DNA of 23,498 nt from positions 1 through 23,498 of the forward strand of contig CAAGRW010000014.1 in the NCBI GenBank assembly GCA_900772775.1. Direction: 5' to 3'. Source of the stretch: Candidatus Rifleibacteriota bacterium. Lineage in GTDB: Bacteria; Vulcanimicrobiota; Xenobia; Xenobiales; Xenobiaceae. Below are positions 8,760 to 16,914 of this stretch, piece after piece. The notes below the pieces were generated by a model. It was not told the DNA's origin. It worked only from the letters and a program-made list of their open reading frames with translations, and did no database searches. A program made the translations under genes and the position numbers. Position 1 is the stretch's first letter, and each line of letters opens with the position of its first letter.

Positions 8760-11636
8760 TTAGTCTATTTTGCCCATAGCTTTCAAAATGCGCTCAGCTG
8801 TGAAAGGCCAATCGCGTACCCAAACGCCGACAGCGTCGTGAATAGCTTCAGCTATACAAGGAGCTGCGCCGTTGCAAGTAATTTCAGAAATGGACTTGGC
8901 ACCGAAAGGACCGAGCGGATCGTCGGTAGGAACCAATTCCGAAACGAAGGTTTCGGGTACATCCAAAATCATGGGCACTTTATAGTCGGTAAAATCAGTC
9001 GTCAAGCAACGGCCGGTTGCTTTATCATAAATCATCTCTTCGGAGAGAGAGTGACCGATAGTCTTCAAGACGCCACCGTACATTTGACCGATAGCCAATT
9101 CGGGGTTGATAGGCGTACCACAGTCTTCCAAGCAGAAGTACTTTTGTACTTTAACTTCACCAGTGCGTTTATTGACAGCCACCTGAGCAAAGTGAGCGCC
9201 GTAAGGGAAAGAAGCCTTATCGACAATGAAGTGACCATAGGCCATAAGCTGACCGCAACCGTCGCCCTGCTCGGCATAATGGGCAATTTGAGCAAAAGTA
9301 ATAGACTCATTCTTGCCTTTAACTGTGCCATGGTGGACGATTTGCAAATCTTCAACCGGCTCTTTAAGCAACTTGGAAGCGACTTCCAAAATGCGAGCTT
9401 TCATATTCAAAGCCGCATTTTTGACAGCGCCGCCGCTGAAGAAAGTACCACTGGAAGCGTAAGCACCTACATCGAAAGGCGTTACGTCGGTGTCGCCCGA
9501 GAGGATAGCCACATCTTCCATATCGACATTGAGAATCTCAGCTACAAATTTGCAACTGACAGTATCTAAACCGGTGCCCAAATCGGTACCACCGGAAAGG
9601 ACGATAAAAGTACCGTCGCTGAGCATACGCACTTCGGCATTGGCCGAATCGAGACCAGGTAAGCCAGATCCTTGCTGTACGATGGCAAAACCTTTACCTA
9701 TAGCGATATCAGGATCGTTGCTGACTTCTTTTTTGCCCCACTCGATAAGCTCACGACCGCGCTCCAAAGCCTTACCTAAACCGCAAGACTGAATAGTTTC
9801 GGCCTGACCTTCGCGACCTTCACCTAAGCTCTTCAAAATTTCCAATTTAGTACCGACATGGACGCGGTTCTTTTCGATAACGTCCATATGATCGAGACCT
9901 AAACGATCGGAAATTTCGGCTACGGCTAATTGCAAAGCGAAAGAGCCCTTGGGAGCGCCATAGCCCTGATAGGCGCCGGTAGTAGCGATATTGGAATACC
10001 AAGTATCGACATTGAAAGCCATATTGGGGCAATCAAACAGAGGCAAAGACTTGGAACAAGCATTCATAGGTACGGTCAAGCAATGAGCGCCGTAAGGTCC
10101 GGTGTTGGCTTGTACGTCCATATAAATAGCCGTAATAGTACCGTCTTTTTTAGCGCCCACTTTGCAACGCACTTTAGCTACGTGACGAGTACGAGAAGCG
10201 ATAAATTCTTCTTCTCTGGTAAAGCGCTGATAAATGGGACGACCGGTAATCCAAGTTAAATAGGCGCAAACTTCTTCAAGCACGATGTCTTGTTTGGCAC
10301 CGAAACCGCCACCTACGCGCTCTTTAATAACGCGAATATTGTTTTGCTTGGTCTTAATAATGCTGGCCACAATACGACGCAAATGCCAAGGCACTTGAGT
10401 GGAAGCATGAATGATTAAGCGGTCGCCGTCCATGTGGGTATAAACCACGTGAGGCTCAACGGGAGTGCACTGAATCTGGCAGCAATCGTACCAATTGTCC
10501 ACAATCTCATCAGCTTCGGCAAAACCTTTTTCTACATCGCCAATGCCGGCATGAACGCTGGAAGCCAAGTTGCGGTGAGGATCGCCATGAATAGGGAATT
10601 GGTAAATAACTTCGCCATCGCGAGGATCGGCATTTTTGTTATATTCTTCCAAATTGTCAGGAGCGCCGCAAATATAAGTAACTTTAGCTTTATGGACAAT
10701 AGGGGCCCCAGGAGCTTTAGCTTCGTCAGCAGTCAAAACGAAAGGCAAAACTTCGTATTCAACTTTAATACGCTTTTCAGCCTCGATAGCCGCATCCATA
10801 TTTTCGGCCACAATAGCTGCTACGCGATCGCCCACATGGCGTACTTTATCGCCAATAAGCTTACGATCGTAAGGAGAAGGCTCGGGGAAACCTTGGCCAG
10901 CTTGGTTGTAGTGAACATCGGGGCAATTTTCGTGAGTTAAAATGTAGACTACGCCGGGAACTTTTAAAGCTTCTGAAGTATCGATAGATTTTACATAGGC
11001 ATGAGCGTAAGGAGAACGCATCATACGCAATACGCAAGCATTGGGATCGACTGCGTCTTCTACATAAGCTTTTTGACCGCGCACCAATTTAGGGCTGTCA
11101 ATTTTGCGAGCGGGCTTACCGACCACGCGCTTACCTTCGGCATAAGAAGGAGCCACTACGCAAGTGAAATTGGGATCATTCTTGCGTTTAACGGCCAAAC
11201 GGATAGCGTCATAAAACTGTTGGTAGCCGTTGCAACGACAGAAAATGCCAGACATAGCATCTTTTATTTCTTCGTCGGTAGGATTGGGATGACGCTCTAA
11301 AAGTTCCTCAATGCAGCAAACTACGGCCGCACTGCAATAACCACACTGCACTACGCCAACATCGACTAAAGCCGACTGAATAGCGCTCAAAGTGCGTTGT
11401 TTAGAATAATACTCAACTGTGCAAACTTCCTGGCCATCTAACTGGGCAGCCAACAAAATACAAGAGTTGACTAAACGTCCATTAAAACGGATAGCACAAG
11501 CGCCGCAAGTTCCTTCGCCGTTACAGCCGTTACGAATAGAAGTAACATTGATACGGCGCAAAAAGGCATCGGCACGTTCGCGAGGCTCAACTTCAGCCTG
11601 CTGTTCTCTGCCATTTAAAAGAAAAGTAATTTTCAT
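8760..11636 (-). CDS. Molybdenum hydroxylase, fused [2Fe-2S] and molybdopterin subunit (xanthine dehydrogenase family)
   Basis: A 958-residue member of the xanthine dehydrogenase/aldehyde oxidase family. Residues 1-150 carry two [2Fe-2S] sites: a ferredoxin-type one with Cys38, Cys44, Cys47 and Cys59, and a helical one with CGYC (98-101) and CRC (133-135). The first spacing is Cys-x5-Cys-x2-Cys, one residue longer than the commonest form. An a/b hammerhead domain (about 180-300) and the molybdopterin domains follow, with VGGGFGAKQD (441-450), AYQGYGAPKG (555-564) and GAKSISEI (912-919), where Glu918 fits the catalytic base. In bovine-type enzymes Arg occupies the place of Gln557, so the substrate may differ from xanthine. 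The iron-sulfur and Mo parts are often separate proteins; the fused layout is known from some anaerobe purine hydroxylases, including selenium-dependent ones. The FAD subunit gene ends 18 bases upstream, and AGGGAG at its stop serves as the ribosome binding site. Confidence 0.92.
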   Translation of the reverse strand: MKITFLLNGREQQAEVEPRERADAFLRRINVTSIRNGCNGEGTCGACAIRFNGRLVNSCILLAAQLDGQEVCTVEYYSKQRTLSAIQSALVDVGVVQCGYCSAAVVCCIEELLERHPNPTDEEIKDAMSGIFCRCNGYQQFYDAIRLAVKRKNDPNFTCVVAPSYAEGKRVVGKPARKIDSPKLVRGQKAYVEDAVDPNACVLRMMRSPYAHAYVKSIDTSEALKVPGVVYILTHENCPDVHYNQAGQGFPEPSPYDRKLIGDKVRHVGDRVAAIVAENMDAAIEAEKRIKVEYEVLPFVLTADEAKAPGAPIVHKAKVTYICGAPDNLEEYNKNADPRDGEVIYQFPIHGDPHRNLASSVHAGIGDVEKGFAEADEIVDNWYDCCQIQCTPVEPHVVYTHMDGDRLIIHASTQVPWHLRRIVASIIKTKQNNIRVIKERVGGGFGAKQDIVLEEVCAYLTWITGRPIYQRFTREEEFIASRTRHVAKVRCKVGAKKDGTITAIYMDVQANTGPYGAHCLTVPMNACSKSLPLFDCPNMAFNVDTWYSNIATTGAYQGYGAPKGSFALQLAVAEISDRLGLDHMDVIEKNRVHVGTKLEILKSLGEGREGQAETIQSCGLGKALERGRELIEWGKKEVSNDPDIAIGKGFAIVQQGSGLPGLDSANAEVRMLSDGTFIVLSGGTDLGTGLDTVSCKFVAEILNVDMEDVAILSGDTDVTPFDVGAYASSGTFFSGGAVKNAALNMKARILEVASKLLKEPVEDLQIVHHGTVKGKNESITFAQIAHYAEQGDGCGQLMAYGHFIVDKASFPYGAHFAQVAVNKRTGEVKVQKYFCLEDCGTPINPELAIGQMYGGVLKTIGHSLSEEMIYDKATGRCLTTDFTDYKVPMILDVPETFVSELVPTDDPLGPFGAKSISEITCNGAAPCIAEAIHDAVGVWVRDWPFTAERILKAMGKID

Positions 11637-11654
11637 ATTTTTTTGTACGGCTCC

Positions 11655-12485
11655 CTAAAGTTGACCAAAAGCTTTATAAACGGTCCAAGCGGCAATCTGA
11701 GCGCCAACTTCTTGCTTGAAAGCTACGCCGCCGCGAATGTCCGCAATGGGATTCAATAAAGGACGAATTTGCTTTACCAAAACGTCACGCTCCGGCAAGG
11801 AAGCGCCCTTTAAGTTCTTTTCTATTTCGGTTAAACGCACAGGATGAGCAGCCACTCCACCCATAACTAAGCGCACGTCTTCAATTTTGTCAGACTCGCC
11901 TTTTACGACAGCATAAGCGGCTAAAATGGAAATATCATTTTGGGTACGCACATAGCGACGGGAAGCAAACTTTCTAGCTCCCATCTCCGAAGAAATGCGT
12001 ACATTTAAGATCAAATCTTTGGGATCGCCATTTTCATTATATTCGGCGATATCGACAACTAAAGTGCTGCCGTCAGCTTTCATAAGCTCAACTTTGGCAT
12101 CTAAAGCCAAAAGCATAGAAGCCAAATTGCAAGTAGATCCGCGCAAAGCGATATTGCCACCTACTGTAGCCATGTTGCGAATATTGCGGTTGACCATATA
12201 GGCAGCCGCTTCTTTGAGGGCCGGAAAAACTTTATCGCTCTCTAAAAGCTCTTGGTGAGTGACACCGGCGCCGATAATGAGTTCAGAATCGGTCAGCTCT
12301 ATCGTATTTAAGCCTAAAGCGGATAAGCTGATCAGAGCCTTAGCCTGCTCTTCTTCAGGAACTTCCTTGGCATAGGTGAGAGTATTAAGTATGGTGCCGC
12401 CTCCCAAATAGGCAGACAAGCCGAGACGGTTGCGCAAGCAGACCGCCTCCTGCACGCTGGACGGCTTATGAAATTCGCTAAACAA
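11655..12485 (-). CDS. FAD-binding subunit of the molybdenum hydroxylase
   Basis: A 276-residue CoxM/XdhB-type flavoprotein subunit, near the usual ~280-290. FAD contacts are visible in YLGGGTIL (26-33) and IRNMATVGGNIA (102-113); the C-terminal CO-dehydrogenase flavoprotein domain follows (about 165-270). It passes electrons between the [2Fe-2S] centres of the next gene's product and an acceptor such as NAD or a ferredoxin-like partner. I prefer the TTG start at 12485 because GGGAGG (12493-12498) is 7 bases upstream and the protein then begins right at the conserved fold (FSEFHKP); a frame extension to 12563 would add a polar stretch encoded by the leader hairpin. It forms an operon with the molybdopterin subunit. 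Confidence 0.9.
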   Translation of the reverse strand: MFSEFHKPSSVQEAVCLRNRLGLSAYLGGGTILNTLTYAKEVPEEEQAKALISLSALGLNTIELTDSELIIGAGVTHQELLESDKVFPALKEAAAYMVNRNIRNMATVGGNIALRGSTCNLASMLLALDAKVELMKADGSTLVVDIAEYNENGDPKDLILNVRISSEMGARKFASRRYVRTQNDISILAAYAVVKGESDKIEDVRLVMGGVAAHPVRLTEIEKNLKGASLPERDVLVKQIRPLLNPIADIRGGVAFKQEVGAQIAAWTVYKAFGQL

Positions 12486-12492
12486 AATAAAA

Positions 12493-12498
12493 CCTCCC
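12493..12498 (-). promoter_or_regulatory. Ribosome binding site deciding the TTG start of the FAD subunit
   Basis: The minus strand reads GGGAGG followed by 7 bases and TTG (12485). This is the best Shine-Dalgarno match near the gene and places translation after the leader hairpin. Confidence 0.7.
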
Positions 12499-12517
12499 GA
12501 GGAAGATGGGTCGGAAC

Positions 12518-12588
12518 AAAAAGTCTCTTTTTGCTCTCTCTCTTTTGTGCGCCAAGGCTGCAATACCTGCCTAAATAAGAGACTTTTT
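12518..12588 (-). terminator. Terminator or attenuator hairpin between the HExxH gene and the FAD subunit gene
   Basis: A perfect 12-bp inverted repeat (minus-strand arms 12588-12577 and 12529-12518) encloses a 47-base loop; the second arm ends in TTTTT followed by GTT. It lies about 90 bases after the HExxH gene stop and only 33 bases before the FAD subunit start. It can end the permease-hydantoinase-HExxH transcript or act as a conditional stop in a leader. I could not match the loop to a known riboswitch. Confidence 0.55.
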
Positions 12589-12676
12589 TATCTATTACCC
12601 GTTGTATAAACTCGAGAATATCGTATTTTTTAGCAATTGAAGATATTGGCAAGCTACGCAGCAAGTTATTAAGTGC

Positions 12677-13099
12677 TTAGCTCCAAAAGCAATTAAAAGA
12701 AAAAGCTATGGCGGCTAGTTCATTATGCTCAACTTTGCGAACGCTGGCCAAAATATGAAAAAGTTCGTGCGCCAGAACCAATTTTGGCAACCAATTGGTT
12801 ACAGCCGGTGCTGGCAAAAAAGCACTACGTTCACGCAAAAATGCCAACGCTTCTCTATCAAGATAAACTCGCTTTTGAGCTAGAACAGTTCTTCCCCAAA
12901 CCCACAGGCCGGGCACACTTAAAGATCTATACTCAATAGTAAAACCTAATTGACGCAAGGCTTTTTCCGGCTCAACCGTTTGTTCAGCTTCAAAAAGGGC
13001 CGCCTGTTCTTGGGCTGCTTGCCATTGGCTAGGGCTGTATTGGCCATGCGGATCCCAAAAAGACAAGAATTTTTGTACCAATTCTAATGGAGCGGCCAT
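12677..13099 (-). CDS. Small HExxH putative zinc peptidase-like protein
   Basis: A 140-residue protein with the zinc motif LAHELFHIL (His111, Glu112, His115) and acidic residues Glu125 and Glu128 just after it that could be the third ligand, as in ImmA/IrrE-like and other short gluzincin-type domains. The N-terminal half (polar, Gln- and Ala-rich helix) is not recognised. The C-terminus stops soon after the active-site helix, so the domain is compact. I chose ATG 13099, two bases after the hydantoinase TGA (13102-13104); a TTG at 13105 would overlap that stop. The tight coupling suggests a job with the hydantoinase, perhaps processing or as a structural subunit, but this is inference. Confidence 0.72.
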   Translation of the reverse strand: MAAPLELVQKFLSFWDPHGQYSPSQWQAAQEQAALFEAEQTVEPEKALRQLGFTIEYRSLSVPGLWVWGRTVLAQKRVYLDREALAFLRERSAFLPAPAVTNWLPKLVLAHELFHILASVRKVEHNELAAIAFSFNCFWS

Positions 13100-13101
13100 T
13101 C

Positions 13102-15366
13102 TCAATTGTTCTTTTCAACTATAGCCAAAACTTTGTCATCTTCAGGCAAGTTGCCCAACTCGTTGGCGGCCAATTCCAGCATTTGCTCTGCTTTCACCAA
13201 AGTGCTTAAATCACACATTTTGTGACCGGCTACCAAGTGCAAAGACGGAAGCAAAGCGCCGGCATCACCATATGAAGTATAATCGCGCAAAATCGTTTCC
13301 AAGAAAGTGCGCAAGTTGCCCACACTTCCTATTTCTACCGATGCTCCAGGTCTTTGTAATCTGACGCTGCCAAAAATATCGGTTATCCAAATGGTGGTCT
13401 CTTTTTTCTTAAAAAGGCCAAAAAAGATTTTGCGCTCTAGCTCACTCTTATATACGTAATAAAAATCGGTATGGCCCAACAGCGTGTAAACGCTGCCGGG
13501 TTGGCCCGATGCTTTCAATACTTCTAGGCGCTCTGCTTCACTAACTTCTTGGCCTTGGCCTGAGCTCTTATTGGAAAAAGCGATGGCTCCTTGGGCTATA
13601 GCTCGCACCAAATTTTTCTGAGCATCAACTTCCACTGTTACTTCTACACTGTCAGCTTCAGCGCCCATTTTTATAACCGCTTGCTCAGCTTGACGGCGCA
13701 AATTCTGTAAGTCGGCAGGCGTAGGATCGACAATGCTGCGCTCTACACATTCTCGTACCATAGCTAAAGCTGCACCTATAGCGGAAATCACTTCAGCATG
13801 ATCGGCCAACTCGAAGGGCAAGCCCAACTCTCCAGCCACAAATGGCACTACAGATGCGCAACCTCCACCGCCGCCAATAAGTTTTAAGCGCCGCTCTTCC
13901 ATTTTGTAGTCGGAAATCAATTTCTTTAAGGTAGGGATAATTATTTCCGACGCTTTATGCAAAGCAGCCCAAGCCCAAGCCTGAGCGCTTTCCGCTTGCT
14001 CTTGATTATCAAAAAGTGAAGCGCTCAATTTACTGTTAGCAGCTGTCTTTTGGGCTGCAAGCCATTTTTGCCACGCTGCTGTCGGCGGGCGCTCTCCTTT
14101 AGTTTGCAAATATTGTCCCAAAGCTGCAAAAGCTGCCGCCGCAAATTTTACGTTGCCGGAGGAATAATTGCCTTCGGGAATTAGCCCCAAAAGGTTGGCC
14201 GCGCAAGTAGAAGTGAGTGCGTATTCTTGTCCGGAAGGCGTTTGCACCACAAAATAAGGATGATCGCCAGTAAAAGGCGCAACTTCCTTAATCTTTAAAT
14301 CTGCCGCTTTCAAGGATTCAGTTTCGCTTTGGGGAGCGAAAGCACAGTAGGCGAAACCAGCCAAATGAGCGCTGCGCGGCCCAATTTGCAAGCCATTGAG
14401 CCAACCTACCATCGAGCCTCCGGCTACTCCCAAGGTGCGGCTATCCAAAGTGCGCAAGTAAGTGTCGCGCCCGCCGACAGCAGCCGACTTCACCGCCGCC
14501 CTGCCGTCTTTGATCATACAAATATCAGTGCTAGTGCCGCCCACCTCCAAGAATAGCGCATCCGAAGCTTTCAAAAACATCAAACATGCTGCAATTCCGG
14601 CGGCCGGCCCTGACAAAAGCGTAAGTACAGGGCGGCGTCGCACTTCGTCTATGCCCATGACGCCACCATCAGAGCGCATAACCATGAGCGGCGCCTTTAC
14701 TTGCTGGCTTTCCAAAGCGCCTTTAGTCATAAGCGCCGTGGCGATCATTTTGGGCAAAATGCTGGCATTAAAGACGGCGGTCTGGGTGCGAGCGCTTAAA
14801 CCATAAAGGCCAGACATTTCATGAGTCGCGCAAACCGGTATTCCCGCTTTACAAGCGGCGTCGACAATTTTGAGCTCACCTTGCGGATCATCTACTGAGA
14901 AGCCTTCAGCTGCCACAACCGCTCCTACTTGTGCTGATTTAAATTCTGCTAGTTTGGCAGCCAAGTCAGCCTCAAAATTGTCAGCTTGTGGATCTAATAC
15001 AGCGGAAATAGTGCGCAAAAATTTGCCGGGGGCCAACTCGATATCGCCTACACGAGTATCACTTTTAACTTTTACAGCTTCCAGACCGCCAGCTAAAGCG
15101 ATAATGCCAACTTTAGCTACATCGCCTTCCAGAAGCGCATTGGTAGCTTGCGTAGTGCTGTGGGCTAAAAAGACAATTTCAGCATCTTTGGGTAGCAGAG
15201 CGCACAGACCGCGAAAAGCTTCAATAATGCCAGCCGCCACACCCTGAGCGTGAGTATGTGTAGTGGGAGCAACGCAATGAGCACTTACTTGCAAAGTATC
15301 GTTATCAATAGCCACAGCGTGGGTAAAGGTGCCGCCAACGTCTATACCTACACGAAATTTACTCAC
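13102..15366 (-). CDS. Hydantoinase/oxoprolinase family protein (HyuA-like)
   Basis: A 754-residue protein starting at GTG 15366 with GAGGT 8 bases upstream. The N-terminus GIDVGGTFTHAVAID (7-21) is the ATP-binding phosphate-1 motif of the hydantoinase A/oxoprolinase ASKHA fold; LLSGPAAGIAA and LEVGGTSTDICMI are further core motifs, and a Gly-rich IGGGGGCASVVPFVA lies near the C-terminal half. Family members hydrolyse hydantoins or 5-oxoproline with ATP, or form part of acetone carboxylases. It is longer than the usual ~690 residues: the last ~150 carry an extra region (FFGLFKKKETTIWITDIFG and beyond) I cannot assign. I see no HyuB partner, so a standalone oxoprolinase is unlikely. The permease gene ends 62 bases upstream and the HExxH gene is translationally coupled downstream, pointing to a role in opening a cyclic amide made from the imported compound. 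Confidence 0.85.
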   Translation of the reverse strand: MSKFRVGIDVGGTFTHAVAIDNDTLQVSAHCVAPTTHTHAQGVAAGIIEAFRGLCALLPKDAEIVFLAHSTTQATNALLEGDVAKVGIIALAGGLEAVKVKSDTRVGDIELAPGKFLRTISAVLDPQADNFEADLAAKLAEFKSAQVGAVVAAEGFSVDDPQGELKIVDAACKAGIPVCATHEMSGLYGLSARTQTAVFNASILPKMIATALMTKGALESQQVKAPLMVMRSDGGVMGIDEVRRRPVLTLLSGPAAGIAACLMFLKASDALFLEVGGTSTDICMIKDGRAAVKSAAVGGRDTYLRTLDSRTLGVAGGSMVGWLNGLQIGPRSAHLAGFAYCAFAPQSETESLKAADLKIKEVAPFTGDHPYFVVQTPSGQEYALTSTCAANLLGLIPEGNYSSGNVKFAAAAFAALGQYLQTKGERPPTAAWQKWLAAQKTAANSKLSASLFDNQEQAESAQAWAWAALHKASEIIIPTLKKLISDYKMEERRLKLIGGGGGCASVVPFVAGELGLPFELADHAEVISAIGAALAMVRECVERSIVDPTPADLQNLRRQAEQAVIKMGAEADSVEVTVEVDAQKNLVRAIAQGAIAFSNKSSGQGQEVSEAERLEVLKASGQPGSVYTLLGHTDFYYVYKSELERKIFFGLFKKKETTIWITDIFGSVRLQRPGASVEIGSVGNLRTFLETILRDYTSYGDAGALLPSLHLVAGHKMCDLSTLVKAEQMLELAANELGNLPEDDKVLAIVEKNN

Positions 15367-15428
15367 AATTTTTACCTCTACTTCTGAATTTTATTCCCCC
15401 ACTTGTAGAGGTGGAGGACTTTGCTGCA

Positions 15429-16718
15429 TTAGTTTAAAGCTTTAGCTACAAAAGCGGCCCACACCAAAGCGACAACTACAAAAGCCCATACATAAGGCAA
15501 AGTGGCTTTAAGCAATTTTTCAGCACCGACTTTAGTAAATTGGGCTAACCAAACGTTATGCGTATTGGTAGGATCACATACACCTTGAACTTGGCCTACT
15601 CCAAAGAAGGCGGCCAAAATAGCCGTCGGAGCCATTAAATTGCTGCCCAACAAAATACTAGCTACACCAGCACCTAAGCCGTACATATTGAGCGGGCCGC
15701 GGTAAAGAGCTAAAGGAGCCAGAATAGAAAAGACAAGCACAAAAGAAAGAGGGCGGCTGGGAATAATAGCAGCCAAGATGGGAGCCATTACAGCCTTGGT
15801 AGATTCAGCGGTCATAGCACCCAAGCACATGCCTAAGCCAACAAACAAGCCCAAAACTGGAGCGACATCTTTAAGGCCCTCCAAAACGGCAGCGCTTAAA
15901 TTATTTATACAACGACGCGGATCTGTAGTTAAAACGCCCCACAAGATGCCAATGATAAAAGCCGGAATAATAGGCATACCGAAGCAGAAGATTAGAGCGA
16001 TAGGTAAAACTGGCGTAAAAAGGGCAATAAGAGGAACTTTTGTTTTGGGCAATTCGGCACTTTGAGCCCAATTGAAGCTGCCACGCTCGCGATACATACC
16101 AACGCCCAAATAAACTAAAGTAGTTAGAGCAAACAAAGCACCGTAAGCGACAACATATTCTTGCACTACCGCTTGGGGCAATTGCAAAACATCGAGATAA
16201 AACCCCAAATTGGCTGGGTTAAAAATCCCTCCCAAGGCAATAGCAAAAAGCATCAAACCGGCCGCCAACTCGGCAGAAATACCCACACCGATCATAATAG
16301 GAAGTACCAAAGAGCCAATCATAATGACTGCTCCCAAGCCGGTAACAGAAGTAAAACAAACGGCAGTTACAAAAGTAAGCAAGACCGCTAGCCAAGTCTT
16401 GTGGCGGCCGGCATATTCGGCAGCCAAGCTAATTAAATGGGCGGCAATACCATTGCGCATAACAACTTGCGAAAGAATGGAGCCAAAAGCAGCAAACATA
16501 ATAGCTTGCGACAATTTGACAGAGCCTTGAGTTATGACAGTATCAAAAATGAACTGGGCAAAGGTGCCCTCCCCTTCTGTCCAATTATAGACACAACCGG
16601 AAATAAGACCGACTGTTATAGCCATAGTAGGCAAAGCCAAAAGGGCTGGTAACTTGCGACTCATCATTAAAGCCGCAAAGATAAAAAATACTAAAATTAT
16701 CAGAATACCGGCAAACAT
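15429..16718 (-). CDS. Multi-pass permease of the ion-transporter/GntP-CitMHS type
   Basis: A 429-residue, strongly hydrophobic protein with about 10-12 membrane helices in two halves. Internal stretches such as GLGAVIMIGSLVLPIMIGVGIS, split by a short loop, and the Asn/Pro-rich FNPANLGFY look like the re-entrant signature regions of GntP, CitMHS and DctM-type secondary transporters. I cannot assign the exact family or substrate. Its place as first gene before the hydantoinase and the molybdenum hydroxylase suggests import of the substrate of that pathway. Start: ATG 16718 is preferred; two TTG codons lie just before it in frame (16727, 16724), and no strong ribosome binding site favours any. 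The minus strand upstream holds a TTGACG followed 19 bases later by TAAAAA, a weak promoter candidate. Confidence 0.78.
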   Translation of the reverse strand: MFAGILIILVFFIFAALMMSRKLPALLALPTMAITVGLISGCVYNWTEGEGTFAQFIFDTVITQGSVKLSQAIMFAAFGSILSQVVMRNGIAAHLISLAAEYAGRHKTWLAVLLTFVTAVCFTSVTGLGAVIMIGSLVLPIMIGVGISAELAAGLMLFAIALGGIFNPANLGFYLDVLQLPQAVVQEYVVAYGALFALTTLVYLGVGMYRERGSFNWAQSAELPKTKVPLIALFTPVLPIALIFCFGMPIIPAFIIGILWGVLTTDPRRCINNLSAAVLEGLKDVAPVLGLFVGLGMCLGAMTAESTKAVMAPILAAIIPSRPLSFVLVFSILAPLALYRGPLNMYGLGAGVASILLGSNLMAPTAILAAFFGVGQVQGVCDPTNTHNVWLAQFTKVGAEKLLKATLPYVWAFVVVALVWAAFVAKALN

Positions 16719-16813
16719 ATGCAACAACTTTCACAAAAATCGGCTCCAGTTTCTATACCAAACGATTGATCCCTATTTTTAGCCTAAAGCTTTCAGTAGT
16801 CGTCAACTGAAAC

Positions 16814-16845
16814 AAAAAAAAGAGCCCGAAAAGAATCGTGCTCTT
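16814..16845 (-). terminator. Rho-independent terminator after uppS
   Basis: Minus-strand stem AAGAGC (16845-16840) pairs with GCTCTT (16825-16820), extended inside by a CG/CG pair past a mismatch, and is followed by a T-run (complement of 16814-16819). It is 70 bases after the uppS stop and ends the translation/lipid operon before the permease gene. Confidence 0.75.
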
Positions 16846-16914
16846 AAAAAAATTACCTAATTTATGGTCAGCCCAAAAGAAACGCTTTTATAAAGCCGCT
16901 AAATTTTAACTTTT

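Noticed and set aside
8838..9569. 243-codon plus-strand open frame opposite the molybdopterin subunit
   Set aside because: It is antisense to a gene with clear family motifs, has no ribosome binding site and shows no recognisable protein; several similar frames opposite the same gene (10434-10940, 9930-10259) arise from its codon bias.
12332..12664. 110-codon minus-strand frame covering the leader before the FAD subunit gene
   Set aside because: It runs out of frame into the FAD subunit gene and crosses the terminator-like hairpin; its product has no domain and the first half is only leader sequence.
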